The notes: generated by a model from the letters alone, not told the origin. Shown: positions 16,760 through 26,152, counted from the stretch's first letter. The stretch: 37,996 nucleotides of DNA from JARROD01 sp037384225 (GCA_037384225.1 JARROD010000013.1:1-37996); one strand, 5' to 3'. Made by a program: numbers and translations.

Positions 16760-16923
16760 TATACCCAAAGCGTTTGAGTTTTAGGCCTCCAGAGCACGCC
16801 CCTTTTTGCCCCTGGCCGCGTCGCTCCTCCTTACGTGGGGCCTGCCACGCGGCGTCGTCGCTCCTTGCCAGGAACAAAAATTGACGCACTCTGAAGACCT
16901 AAATCTCAAACGCTTTGGGTATA
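16760..16923. mobile_element. Palindromic MITE-like element between tilS and pyrG
   Basis: Ends are perfect 19-nt inverted repeats, TATACCCAAAGCGTTTGAG (16760-16778) and its complement (16905-16923). Pairing continues imperfectly inward, 11 of 14, to about 16792 and 16891. Both ends carry TA, consistent with TA target duplication as for Tc1/mariner-IS630-type elements. The roughly 98-bp core is GC-rich with a partly repeated GTCGCTCCT motif (about 16824 and 16857) and no open frame of its own. The element fills most of the 367-bp gap (16670-17036) between tilS and pyrG. Mobility is inferred from structure alone; a large regulatory hairpin is the alternative. Confidence 0.55.
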
Positions 16924-17036
16924 GAATCAGAAGTCGGCTGCAATCGCCAGGTGTGTGGGGGTGACATCCATCCCGGAAATCCTTCGGCGGCCGATCTAAA
17001 GATGGGACACCAGGGTACCAGAAAGCCCGGCCCGGC

Positions 17037-18455
17037 TCAATCACACACCCATTGCAGATGTACACCGGGCTCGCCCGGCGCGGCCGCAAACGCGGCGCAA
17101 ACCCATAAATCCGCTACTGCCGCCAATTCACCGTCGATATAAACCAGCGGTACCCGGTCCCTTAACCAGGGTTCCAGACCGTATTCCTGCAATAGTTTTT
17201 TTAATGTCTGGGAGTGGAGCCGCCCCTCGGGTCTGCAACGTTCGCCGCCGCATCGCCAGCGCACTTCGACCCTGGTCGATTGCAACCGCGCCAGTGCCAG
17301 GCGTCGGGCACCCTGCCGTTGCGGTTGCGCACTCAGACCGGCATCGGGTAGCGCCAGCGGTAACCCAGCAGGAGTAATCGGCCAGGCCAATGCCATGGAA
17401 CACGCCTGGTTTTGACGCGCTTGCCTGCCTCTCCCCCCGGGCAGGCAGTAAAGCCGGTCGCGGTGACGACGCAGGCTGCAACCCGGCCATTCTACTCGGG
17501 CCCGGCTGTCGCGGCGACCGAACACCAATTGACTGTCCACCTCTTGCAGATGAACCTGCTCAGGGGTGGCAATGCTGTTCCCGATTAGCCGCTGACCTTC
17601 AAACCATTCACTTTCGAACCAGTACCGGAGAAAATTGAAACGACGCGCCCGCGGCCAGTCTTGCAACCGTGAAATCTCCACACTGACGCCGAGTCTCTCG
17701 CGACGAGGGTTGAGCGCCGTCAGGTCGGAACAGGCCAGGATCCGGTTGAGTTGGTCACTTTCCCGACAAAGTGCAGCGGTGTCGGACCAGCGCCGCTTAA
17801 ATCCCGGCCAGCGCAGCTCCAGTCGGGGTAGTATTTGATGGCGGATAAAGTTGCGGTCAAACGTATGGTCGCTGTTACTTTCATCCTCAATCCAGGTATG
17901 CCCGCCACTGTCGAGCCAGGTCTGCAATTGTACGCGGGAAAACGACAGCAGGGGTCGCAACAGACGCCCCCGTCCCAGCGGGCGGGACTGCGGCATCGCG
18001 CCCAAACCGCGCGGTCCACTCCCCCGCAGCACGCGCAATAGCAAAGTCTCGGCCTGATCATCGAGGTGATGGGCCTGCAATAGGCAATCACCTTCCCGCA
18101 AATAACGCTCAAAAACACTATAGCGGGCCAGGCGGGCGGCAGCTTCGATACCCTCCCCGGCGTTTGTTGCGACCTGGACCTCCTCAGTTATAAGAGGGAT
18201 ATCGAGGCTGTTGCAGGTTGCTTCGCAATGCCCCTGCCAGACATCGCTATTAGCTGAAAGACGGTGGTTAATGTGCAAAGCGCTCACCTTCTGTGGCAGT
18301 TCACCCCGCAATAGCGCCAGAGCTCGCAGCAAGACGGTTGAATCCAGCCCTCCGCTGTAGGCCACCACCCAACACCCTGGCCTGTCATTCCGTATGTTGT
18401 ACCGGGACATATACTTTTGCAGAATAGGTAAGAGTTTTTCCGGGTCGAAGGACAT
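17037..18455 (-). CDS. tilS: tRNA(Ile)-lysidine synthetase
   Basis: TilS attaches lysine to C34 of the CAU-anticodon isoleucine tRNA so that it reads AUA. The 472-residue protein has the PP-loop ATP-binding motif VVAYSGGLDSTVLL near residue 30, the HINHRLS segment, the HHLDDQAETLLLRVLRGSGPRGLGAM stretch and a C-terminal substrate-binding domain (HSQTLKKLLQEYGLEPWLRDRVPLVYIDGEL). I start at the ATG at 18453-18455, which gives the usual distance to the PP-loop; an ATG at 18504-18506 would add 17 residues. In Pseudomonas accA precedes tilS; here a divergent S9 peptidase takes that place. Confidence 0.95.
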   Translation of the reverse strand: MSFDPEKLLPILQKYMSRYNIRNDRPGCWVVAYSGGLDSTVLLRALALLRGELPQKVSALHINHRLSANSDVWQGHCEATCNSLDIPLITEEVQVATNAGEGIEAAARLARYSVFERYLREGDCLLQAHHLDDQAETLLLRVLRGSGPRGLGAMPQSRPLGRGRLLRPLLSFSRVQLQTWLDSGGHTWIEDESNSDHTFDRNFIRHQILPRLELRWPGFKRRWSDTAALCRESDQLNRILACSDLTALNPRRERLGVSVEISRLQDWPRARRFNFLRYWFESEWFEGQRLIGNSIATPEQVHLQEVDSQLVFGRRDSRARVEWPGCSLRRHRDRLYCLPGGRGRQARQNQACSMALAWPITPAGLPLALPDAGLSAQPQRQGARRLALARLQSTRVEVRWRCGGERCRPEGRLHSQTLKKLLQEYGLEPWLRDRVPLVYIDGELAAVADLWVCAAFAAAPGEPGVHLQWVCD

Positions 18456-18530
18456 TGGCGGTAAATATTGTCTATGATGGCGGTCTTGTCGACCCTTAAT
18501 ATACATAACTGAGCAGGTACTCTAAACAAG

Positions 18531-20600
18531 ATGACTGAAATTGCCCCTTACGGCAGTTGGCGCTCTCCGATCAGCGCCGATTTACTGGTATCAAAAACCG
18601 TTCGCCTGGCCGAACCCTGTCTCGACGGCGAATACCTCTACTGGCTCGAATCCCGCCCTTGGGAAAAGGGCCGCACTGTTATTGTCAGACAGCATCTGCA
18701 GCAACTCCAGGAGCAACCCCAGGCACCCCCGCAGACCCGCAAGTCTGCGCAGGATATTTTACCACTGCCGCTCAATGCCCGCTCGCGGGTGCACGAATAC
18801 GGGGGCGGCAGCTACTGCGTTGCCGATGGGATCGTATATTTTGTTCTCTATGACGATCAGCGCCTGTACCGTCTAGACACCAATCTCAATACCGCTTTCG
18901 CGAGGTCCACACCAGAGCCATTGACACCGCCCGGCGAACGCCGTTATGCGGACCTCAGTTTGGATAAACCCCGCAACCGATTATTGTGTGTATGCGAAGA
19001 TCACTCAGAACACGGTGAGCCACGCAATAGCATTGTTGCGATAAGCCTGGGTAAGCTGGACGCGGGTGCTCTCGATCCGGGTACCCCAGCCCCAAGTTCA
19101 ACACTGCCACAGACCCTGGTTCAGGGCGAGGACTTCTATTCCAACGCCCGCGTTTCTCCGGATGGAACCCGCTTGTCCTGGCTCAGTTGGCAGCACCCGG
19201 ATATGCCCTGGGACAATACCCGTTGCTGGGTCGCCGAACTCGATACTCAAGGCCGCCCACAGCGACCAAAGTGCATAGCGGGCGGCAACAATGAATCGGT
19301 ATTCCAGCCCCAATGGTCCCCCGGGGGAGAATTGTTCTTTGTCAGCGACCGCACTAACTGGTGGAATATTTACCGGTGGGCCGACAGTGGCGGCGCCGGG
19401 GAACAGGGCTCCGACATAGACGCTGTTACCAACCTGGAAGCCGAATTCGCCACGCCGCAGTGGGTATTCGGTATGTCTACCTATGGGTTTATCAGCGATG
19501 ATACCCTTATAGCCTGCTACACCCAGGCCGGAACCTGGAACCTTGTTCGCATCGATACAACCACCAACACACTGACATCAATAGAAACAGAACTGACCCA
19601 TATTGCGGGGCTGTGCTGCCGAGACACCCATGGGGGTGTGGCAACATGGCTCGGCGCCTCCCCCACGAGGGCCGATGCGGTCTGGTATTACAACCCTTCG
19701 CTACTGACCGGACAGCAACTCACACAGGTCAAAACAACCGGCGTACAACTGGATCCGAAGCTGGTTTCTCACCCCCGGGCCATCCGTTTTCCCAGCGCTG
19801 ACCAGCGTGTGTCGCACGGCTTTTTCTACCCGCCAACCAATCCAGACTTCGCCGCTGCGGACACAGACAGGCCACCTTTGATCGTACTCTGTCACGGTGG
19901 TCCCACTGGCGCTACGGAATCTTCCCTGAATCCCAAAACGCAGTATTGGACCAGCCGCGGCTTTGCGGTTTTGGATGTGAACTACAGCGGCAGCACCGGC
20001 TACGGCAGACATTACCGGGAACAGTTACTCGGCAACTGGGGAGTCGCCGACGTCGAAGACGTCTGTGCCGGAGCGAAATTTCTGGTGGACGAAGGCCTGG
20101 TGGATGGCGCACGACTGGCCATCAAAGGCGGCAGTGCCGGAGGCTACACCGTGCTGGCCGCCCTGACCTTTAAACAGACTTTCAAAGCCGGCGCCAGTCA
20201 CTATGGTATTGGCGATCTGGAGACCCTCGCCAGAGACACCCACAAATTCGAATCCCGTTACCTGGATAAGTTGATCGGTCCCTATCCCCGGCAGCGGCAA
20301 CGTTATTGGGAACGCTCGCCGATACACCACTGCGACCAACTCAATTGCCCGGTTATTTTTTTCCAGGGGCTGGAAGACAAAGTGGTGCCCCCCGCTCAGG
20401 CAGAAGCCATGGTGAACGCGTTGCGGGGCAAACGCATCCCGGTCGCCTACGTGCCCTTTGCCGGCGAGGGACATGGGTTTCGCCAGGGCGAATCCATCAA
20501 ACGGGCACTAGAAGGAGAATTGTATTTCTACGCAAAAATCTTCGGGATTTCCCCCACTGACTCCATCGAACCACTGACCATTGATCATTTAAGAAGTTGA
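18531..20600 (+). CDS. S9 family (prolyl oligopeptidase-type) peptidase
   Basis: A 689-residue serine peptidase with an N-terminal seven-bladed beta-propeller (about 30-410; repeated YADLSLDKPRNRLLCV-, ARVSPDGTRLSWLSW- and FQPQWSPGGELFFVSD-type blades) and a C-terminal alpha/beta hydrolase domain. The catalytic triad is visible: Ser535 in GGSAGG, Asp616 in GLEDKVV, His648 in GEGHGF. HGGPTG forms the oxyanion region. The closest familiar group is dipeptidyl/acylaminoacyl peptidases, but the exact substrate cannot be read from sequence. No signal peptide is visible, so it is probably cytoplasmic. It starts 75 bp from divergent tilS, and greB follows after 14 bp, likely in one operon. Confidence 0.9.
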   Translation: MTEIAPYGSWRSPISADLLVSKTVRLAEPCLDGEYLYWLESRPWEKGRTVIVRQHLQQLQEQPQAPPQTRKSAQDILPLPLNARSRVHEYGGGSYCVADGIVYFVLYDDQRLYRLDTNLNTAFARSTPEPLTPPGERRYADLSLDKPRNRLLCVCEDHSEHGEPRNSIVAISLGKLDAGALDPGTPAPSSTLPQTLVQGEDFYSNARVSPDGTRLSWLSWQHPDMPWDNTRCWVAELDTQGRPQRPKCIAGGNNESVFQPQWSPGGELFFVSDRTNWWNIYRWADSGGAGEQGSDIDAVTNLEAEFATPQWVFGMSTYGFISDDTLIACYTQAGTWNLVRIDTTTNTLTSIETELTHIAGLCCRDTHGGVATWLGASPTRADAVWYYNPSLLTGQQLTQVKTTGVQLDPKLVSHPRAIRFPSADQRVSHGFFYPPTNPDFAAADTDRPPLIVLCHGGPTGATESSLNPKTQYWTSRGFAVLDVNYSGSTGYGRHYREQLLGNWGVADVEDVCAGAKFLVDEGLVDGARLAIKGGSAGGYTVLAALTFKQTFKAGASHYGIGDLETLARDTHKFESRYLDKLIGPYPRQRQRYWERSPIHHCDQLNCPVIFFQGLEDKVVPPAQAEAMVNALRGKRIPVAYVPFAGEGHGFRQGESIKRALEGELYFYAKIFGISPTDSIEPLTIDHLRS

Positions 20601-20614
20601 GAGCGAATAGCACC

Positions 20615-21112
20615 ATGGCCAGATGGCGACCACCGCAGAGACGCGGATCACCCTACATTACACCGATCGGCGCGCAAAAACTGCAAGAGGAACTCACCCA
20701 TCTATGGAAAGTGGAAAGACCTCAGGTGACGGATGCTGTACACGAGGCCGCCAAAAACGGCGACCGCTCGGAAAACGGCGACTATATATACGGCAAACGT
20801 CGCCTGCGAGAAATTGATCGCCGGGTGCGCTACCTGAGCAAACGCCTCGATGAAGTGACCGTTGTGGATCGGGCTCCCGACGATAGGAGTAAAATCTATT
20901 TCGGCGCCCAGGTGACGCTGGAAACGGAGCAGGGAGTAGAGTTCGGCTACCAAATAGTTGGCCCTGATGAATTCGATATCAGCCAGGGAAAACTGAGTAT
21001 GGATTCTCCCCTCGGTAGAAGCCTGCTGGGAAAACACCTCGATGACGAAGTGATTGTTCGCAAACCTGATGGTGAGGAGACCTATTACATCATCGCCATC
21101 GAATACGAATGA
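20615..21112 (+). CDS. greB: Transcription elongation factor GreB
   Basis: GreB enters the secondary channel of backtracked RNA polymerase and stimulates cleavage of the RNA 3' end. The 165-residue protein has the N-terminal coiled coil with the acidic tip KNGDRSENGDYIYGKRRLREIDRRVRYL and the C-terminal FKBP-like domain with MDSPLGRSLLGKHLDDEV. The RxxENxDY-KRRLREIDRRVRYL wording separates GreB from GreA. The ATG at 20615 is chosen over a TTG at 20597 that would overlap the upstream peptidase stop. A convergent HD-GYP gene ends only 10 bp away. Confidence 0.95.
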   Translation: MARWRPPQRRGSPYITPIGAQKLQEELTHLWKVERPQVTDAVHEAAKNGDRSENGDYIYGKRRLREIDRRVRYLSKRLDEVTVVDRAPDDRSKIYFGAQVTLETEQGVEFGYQIVGPDEFDISQGKLSMDSPLGRSLLGKHLDDEVIVRKPDGEETYYIIAIEYE

Positions 21113-21122
21113 CCCCGGGTAT

Positions 21123-22382
21123 TTAAAAAGGCTGGCTTAAATGCAGGCCTTTGTCCCTGAAATCCCTGATACGGATGTTGTGGGAGCCATCCCTGAGTAC
21201 GCGCTTTATCAGAAAATCCCGGCCCAACTCGCCGCTTTCGATGGCGGACAGGTCGATTACTTTTTCCTTTTTTGGCTGCTTGTCTTCATCCAGCACCGTC
21301 ATTACTTTAGGCAAGTGGCGGTAACGGTTATTGACTGTCAACACCAGCCCCACCTGGCCATTGCACAACTCCACGATGCTGCCTGGTGGATAGAGCCCCA
21401 CGGTTTCAATAAATTTCAACGCCAGTTGCTCATCGAAATGGTAGCCGCGATCCTTGAAAATTATTTTCAAGGCGTCTGTCGAGGTAATCGCCGGCGCGTA
21501 ACAGCGATCGGCCGTCATCGCGTCGTAGGCGTCCACGATAGCGACTATACGAGCCTGTTCGGAAATACTCGTGGCCTTGAGTTTGCGGGGATAACCAGTA
21601 CCATCAAGTTTTTCGTGATGGCTATAGGCTACATCCACAACCCCATGGTACAACCCGGAAGAACTCATCAACAGATTGCGGCCGTGTATGGTATGGCCTT
21701 TCACCACCCTAAACTCCTTTTCGGTGAGCGCTCCCGGTTTGTTTAAAATCTCAGTGGAAATCCGCATTTTGCCCACATCGTGAAGTAGTCCACACAACCC
21801 CAACTGATGCAGTGTCTGTTTTGGCAATCCCAGATGGCGCCCGAAGGCAATGGTCAGGATGCACACATTCAAACAATGCTCTGCCGTATATTCATCCTGA
21901 TTGCGCATTTTCGACATCCATAATAAAGCATCCGGATTACGTAAAATGCTGTCCACACAGTGACTCACCGTACTTTTCGCGTTTTCGGTGTCGACGGCCC
22001 CGCCGAGGCGTACTTCGTCGAGCAGGTTTTTCGTAATACGTCGGGCTTCTCGGTATACCCCCCGCGCACGGTGGTGCTCCAGTTGAGTATCCACTTTGTT
22101 GATATAGCGCGACGAACGGCTCTGTCGCTTCAGTTTACCCCGATCTTCCAGGGGCACCCATTCGTCCTCAACCGCATCTACCCAGACATGCTTGCAATAC
22201 TCGACCAGAATATCGATGTGTTCCAGGGTCTCGACCATGAATCCTTGCATCAAGAACGGGGTATCCAGCCAATCGCGATCCAGACGTGAGACAAACATGC
22301 CTATTCTCAACTCCGAGACAGGTATTTTTTTACTCCTGCTTTGTCTTATCACATGCTCCGGATTCACTTCTTGCTTTTTCAC
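21123..22382 (-). CDS. HD-GYP domain protein (probable cyclic-di-GMP phosphodiesterase)
   Basis: HD-GYP proteins hydrolyse cyclic di-GMP. This 419-residue protein has an N-terminal DUF3391 domain (about 20-150, VSELRIGMFVSRLDRDWLDTPF) common in front of HD-GYP domains, then the HD-GYP domain (about 160-360). Metal and substrate residues are present: His169 in YTAEHC, the HD pair 201-202 in LLHDVGK, and HHEKLDGTGYP (255-265) with the GYP motif, so it should be active. The GTG start at 22380-22382 has a weak ribosome site; no better upstream start exists. It faces away from a GGDEF-EAL gene across 308 bp, which links both to cyclic-di-GMP turnover. Confidence 0.92.
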   Translation of the reverse strand: MKKQEVNPEHVIRQSRSKKIPVSELRIGMFVSRLDRDWLDTPFLMQGFMVETLEHIDILVEYCKHVWVDAVEDEWVPLEDRGKLKRQSRSSRYINKVDTQLEHHRARGVYREARRITKNLLDEVRLGGAVDTENAKSTVSHCVDSILRNPDALLWMSKMRNQDEYTAEHCLNVCILTIAFGRHLGLPKQTLHQLGLCGLLHDVGKMRISTEILNKPGALTEKEFRVVKGHTIHGRNLLMSSSGLYHGVVDVAYSHHEKLDGTGYPRKLKATSISEQARIVAIVDAYDAMTADRCYAPAITSTDALKIIFKDRGYHFDEQLALKFIETVGLYPPGSIVELCNGQVGLVLTVNNRYRHLPKVMTVLDEDKQPKKEKVIDLSAIESGELGRDFLIKRVLRDGSHNIRIRDFRDKGLHLSQPF

Positions 22383-22690
22383 GACACACTGATACCTTTA
22401 ATTATTTTGTTTTATTGTGCTTAATACTTGTACTCTAAGCATAGCTAATCTGGGAAGTATGGGTATATTTGGGCAATCCTTGCCAAGCATACCAGGGTCG
22501 AGTACAAAATAACGCCCTCCCATTTATCAGTTGTAGAAAGGCGCCTGCGATCCACCCCGATCATTAATATACCACTACCCTACCACTACCCTCTGAACTC
22601 TAACGTCCTGTACTATATGTTGGGGTGATGTGATCTACCTTAAATATCGACAACCCTTGGCCAATTTTCAACCCTATCGCAGAGCCACAA
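22383..22690. other. Intergenic region between the divergent HD-GYP and GGDEF-EAL genes
   Basis: This 308-bp stretch must hold the promoters of both divergent genes. I see an 11-bp tandem duplication ACCACTACCCT (22571-22581 and 22582-22592) and no convincing -10/-35 pair, riboswitch or open frame. Confidence 0.6.
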
Positions 22691-23059
22691 ATGAGCGAAC
22701 ACCCTCATCAGCCCCGCTTTTTTAGTCTGAAATGGAAATCTGCGATCGCGTTCACATTTATGCTAACAGTCGTATTCAGCCTCTTATCCTGGCGCTTTGC
22801 CTTACACCAAGCCCAGCAACTTGAGCAGGAACGACAACTTTTGCAACAAAGTCACAGACAATTATTGTTGAATTTGCTAAAAGAATCCGAAAAAAACCTG
22901 TTTAATATTCTAAACCTTGCCTTAAACTCTGTGCAGTCTGTCCCCCAGGACAAAATCAGGGATAGCGGGAATCGCAATCGAAACACTATTGAGACGAAGC
23001 TGGCGGCAATTCAGTTCCGAATGGAATCTGAACACCCTGCAGTTATTAAGCCAAAATGA
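22691..23059 (+). pseudogene. N-terminal fragment of a frameshifted GGDEF-EAL protein
   Basis: This 122-residue frame encodes the start of a membrane sensor: a short cytoplasmic tail, one membrane segment (about 18-37, AIAFTFMLTVVFSLLSWRF) and the beginning of a periplasmic region with a coiled coil (QQLEQERQLLQQSHRQLL). It ends out of frame with the rest of the protein. Removing one C from the CC at 23017-23018 would join AIQF directly to EWNLNTLQLLS of the next frame, restoring one protein of about 836 residues. Confidence 0.7.
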
Positions 23060-25202
23060 AGGAGGAGGCATAAAAGCAGTCTTTCTAGATGATCGAGATA
23101 TAAGCGACCAAGTCAGCCCTGCAAAAATACCCCGCTGGACCTCGCAGGCTTATAACAACCGGGAAGCATTTTTCACCCTGGAATGTCAAAGTCGCTGTCA
23201 GCAATACGCACTGATGCCGATCTCATCGATGGCCGTTGCCACCTCTGGCAGTATTGCACCCCAGAGCGCAGCACTGATCAGTCAGAACATTGACCACCTA
23301 CTCGACACTTTTTTCTCGCTGACAAATACGACCGCCGGTATTATCACCCACCCATCCGTCGGGAATTCGGCGCCGGTCAAGTACCGGGAAATTCCCTCCT
23401 GGCAGGCTCAGGTCGTCACCCTGCCCGAGATGGATCACAACCTGCCGATACTGATTCAGGCCGCGCAAAAATTTCAGTACCGGGAACTGGTGCTGCAAAC
23501 GCAGCACCTATTATACAATGAGCAACATTATTTAATCACTATCTTTCCTGTCCCCGGTGCCAACCCCCAAGACTATCAGTTTATTCTGCTGCGACAGGAG
23601 CCCTTCAGTTATCTGCAGGCGTCCAAGATCTACAAAGAAAATATAGCACTGTCTGTTTTTGGTGCAATCCTATTGTTGATCTGCCTGGTGACCTTTTTCT
23701 GGCATTATGTCAACCGGGTGAAGCAGCAGACAGCGCTGTTGCCACTGTTGGGACAAAAACAATTTCAGGATGTCAGAGAACTTATCAAGGCCCGCCAGCA
23801 TCAGAAAATTTTCAGAGACGAACTGGATGATATGGCTGAGGCGACCACCACACTATCGTTTCAACTGGAATCCCTTGAAAAAACGGTTGGTATACATACC
23901 CAGGAAATGGAGCGCCTGTCGCTGTTCGACCCTTTGACCGGACTTTCCAATCGGAACCTGTTTCTCTATGAAGTTCAGCGCGATGTCCAGCGTTTGGATA
24001 AATTCGAAGGGTTACTCACCGTTGTGTTGCTCGACCTCGACAAATTCAAACGTATCAACGACTCTCTTGGTCATCAGCAAGGTGACCTGTTGTTGGGAAA
24101 AATAGGCGAGCGGTTGAAACATGCCACCCGCATCCTGGGGCTGGTGGCACGGCTAGGCGGCGATGAGTTCGCCATTCTGGTGCGCAAAGCCAGCACCCCC
24201 TCCCAGATCGAGACGCTGAGCAAAAAAGTCGTGACACTGATAAATAAGCCGCTGACACTCAATCAAAAATCCATTGTCATATCCTGCAGTATTGGTGTCT
24301 CTATTGCCAAACAGGATGAGTCGGCCAACGATTTGATCAAACACGCAGAAATTGCCATGTACAAGGCCAAAGAGGCCGGTGGCAATACTTATCGGGTATT
24401 CAATTCAGCCATGGCCACGGAAGCCCACAACTTGCTATCGCTCGAGAACGAAATCCGCAATGCACTTGAACGCAAAGAATTCACTTTGTATCTACAACCC
24501 AAAGTCAATATGGACAGCCAAGTGGAAGGTTTCGAATCGCTGGTACGCTGGGATCACCCCGACCGGGGTATTCTGCCGCCCAGCGAATTTATTCCGGCCA
24601 TGGAAAATATAGGCATTGTCAGCCAGTTGGATAACAGGGTGCTGGAGGCCAGCTGTAGACAGTTAAAAACCTGGCAGTCCCTTTACCCGAACATTACCCT
24701 GGCGGTCAATATTTCCTCAACGAATTTTACCGACAAAAACTTTCTGATATTTTTGCAACAGTGTCTGCAAAAATACCCAATTAACCCAAGCCGACTGGAG
24801 TTGGAGATAACCGAAACCCTGTTGATGGAAAACATGAATGCAGGGCTGAAAATCCTCAAACATATTAAAGAATTGGGCGTCAGCATTGCCATTGACGATT
24901 TCGGCACTGGCTATTCCTCGCTCAGCTATCTGAAAAATCTGCCAGTGGATACCTTGAAAATTGATCGAGAGTTTATCAAGGACATACCTGAATCTGACAG
25001 CGACATGCAAATTTCATCAGTGATTATATTTTTAGCCAAACAACTCAACTTCAAGGTCGTCGCCGAAGGTGTGGAAACATCCGAACAACTGGTTTTTCTG
25101 AAAGCCAACCAGTGCGACCTGGCACAGGGGTTTTACTTCAGTAAACCCATTCCCGCTCACAAAGCCATGGCTATGCTGGAGTCGCAAAGGTTGAGCCTGT
25201 AA
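22989..25202 (+). CDS. GGDEF-EAL protein, 5' end lost by frameshift (c-di-GMP turnover)
   Basis: This frame carries the rest of the periplasmic sensor region, a second membrane segment (IALSVFGAILLLICLVTFFW, about 218-237), a linker with coiled coil, a GGDEF diguanylate cyclase domain and an EAL phosphodiesterase domain. The GGDEF motif is intact (ARLGGDEFAIL); the upstream inhibitory site reads RILG where RxxD is expected, so product inhibition is probably lost. The EAL domain has ESLVRW for EALVRW, ITETLLM, IDDFGTGYSSL and VAEGVET, so it looks catalytically able. The only in-frame starts near the left end are the TTG at 22989 and an ATG at 23214, neither giving the first membrane helix. The real gene should start at 22691 (see the fragment there). 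Confidence 0.8.
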   Translation: MRRSWRQFSSEWNLNTLQLLSQNEGGGIKAVFLDDRDISDQVSPAKIPRWTSQAYNNREAFFTLECQSRCQQYALMPISSMAVATSGSIAPQSAALISQNIDHLLDTFFSLTNTTAGIITHPSVGNSAPVKYREIPSWQAQVVTLPEMDHNLPILIQAAQKFQYRELVLQTQHLLYNEQHYLITIFPVPGANPQDYQFILLRQEPFSYLQASKIYKENIALSVFGAILLLICLVTFFWHYVNRVKQQTALLPLLGQKQFQDVRELIKARQHQKIFRDELDDMAEATTTLSFQLESLEKTVGIHTQEMERLSLFDPLTGLSNRNLFLYEVQRDVQRLDKFEGLLTVVLLDLDKFKRINDSLGHQQGDLLLGKIGERLKHATRILGLVARLGGDEFAILVRKASTPSQIETLSKKVVTLINKPLTLNQKSIVISCSIGVSIAKQDESANDLIKHAEIAMYKAKEAGGNTYRVFNSAMATEAHNLLSLENEIRNALERKEFTLYLQPKVNMDSQVEGFESLVRWDHPDRGILPPSEFIPAMENIGIVSQLDNRVLEASCRQLKTWQSLYPNITLAVNISSTNFTDKNFLIFLQQCLQKYPINPSRLELEITETLLMENMNAGLKILKHIKELGVSIAIDDFGTGYSSLSYLKNLPVDTLKIDREFIKDIPESDSDMQISSVIIFLAKQLNFKVVAEGVETSEQLVFLKANQCDLAQGFYFSKPIPAHKAMAMLESQRLSL

Positions 25203-25213
25203 ATAAACCCTAA

Positions 25214-26152
25214 TCAGTGCAATACCTGGAACAGTTTAGTGGCGACTTCATCCAACGCTTCTTTCGCCTGGGGTGACATTGAAAACAAGTTGATAAATCC
25301 GTGAATCATCCCCTGATAGCACATATAACTGACGGCGTTGCCGGCTTCGGCCAGGGCTTCGGCATAGGCCTGGCCCTCATCGCGTAAAATGTCATGGCTC
25401 GCCGTAACAATATGCGCCGCTGGCAACTCCGTCAGACTTTCACTCAACAGTGGCGAAACATAACTATTTACCGGACTCTGACCACGGCCCAGATAATGAT
25501 TTTTATACCACGCCATCGTCTCACGCTCCAACAGGTAGCCGGGAGCAAAGTCTCGATAAGATTGCGACTCCATATCCGCAATATTGGTTACCGGGCAGAT
25601 CAGTAGTTGAAACGCGAGCTGCGGCCCGCTGCGATCACGACTCATCAGTGCCACCACCGCGGCCAGATTGCCCCCCGCGCTTTCACCGCCTACGGCAATC
25701 CGCTCGGCGTCAACATTGATCTGCTCTTTATTGGCAATAACCCATTTTACAACGCCGTAGGCGTCGTCAATTGCCGCCGGAAACCTGTGCTCGGGCGCCA
25801 ACCGATAATCCACCGACACCACCACACAATGCCCCTGTTTGGCGAGAACACGACAGAGATTGTCGCATTCGTCAAGCCCCCCCAACACCCAACCCCCGCT
25901 GTGGAAAAAAACCAGCGCTGGCAATGGGTTAGTGGACTCTGAACGGTAGACACGCACTGCCACATCGTGACTGCCAAGGGTAGCTTTCAAATTCTCGACA
26001 TGGGCAATGGGCACAGGGTCCACCTGTGGTAACAGAGTATTTAAACGAGCTCTTGCCTGTGCGGGCGTCAAGCTATAAAGTGGCGGCAAATTCAACTTTT
26101 CTAACTGCGATAAAAAATTAGCGAATACAGAATCGATAGGTTTTACTGTCAT
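25214..26152 (-). CDS. Alpha/beta hydrolase of the hormone-sensitive-lipase (HSL/GDXG) type
   Basis: A 312-residue cytoplasmic esterase. The oxyanion motif reads HSGG (84-87) where HGGG is usual, followed by the nucleophile motif GESAGG with Ser158, Asp254 in ASHDILRDEG and His284 in GMIHGF. The stretch VSVDYRLAPEHRFPAAIDD is typical of the family. Likely substrates are short-chain acyl esters; the natural one is unknown. It ends 11 bp from the convergent GGDEF-EAL gene and follows the aminotransferase gene after 33 bp on the same strand, so the two may be co-transcribed. Confidence 0.9.
   Translation of the reverse strand: MTVKPIDSVFANFLSQLEKLNLPPLYSLTPAQARARLNTLLPQVDPVPIAHVENLKATLGSHDVAVRVYRSESTNPLPALVFFHSGGWVLGGLDECDNLCRVLAKQGHCVVVSVDYRLAPEHRFPAAIDDAYGVVKWVIANKEQINVDAERIAVGGESAGGNLAAVVALMSRDRSGPQLAFQLLICPVTNIADMESQSYRDFAPGYLLERETMAWYKNHYLGRGQSPVNSYVSPLLSESLTELPAAHIVTASHDILRDEGQAYAEALAEAGNAVSYMCYQGMIHGFINLFSMSPQAKEALDEVATKLFQVLH

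Noticed and set aside
16781..17089. A 102-codon open frame on the minus strand between tilS and pyrG
   Set aside because: It lies across the palindromic element and the tilS 3' end, has low-complexity Arg-rich composition and matches no family I know.
22571..22592. The two ACCACTACCCT copies as an operator for the c-di-GMP genes
   Set aside because: A direct two-copy duplication of a low-complexity sequence; no evidence that any protein binds it.
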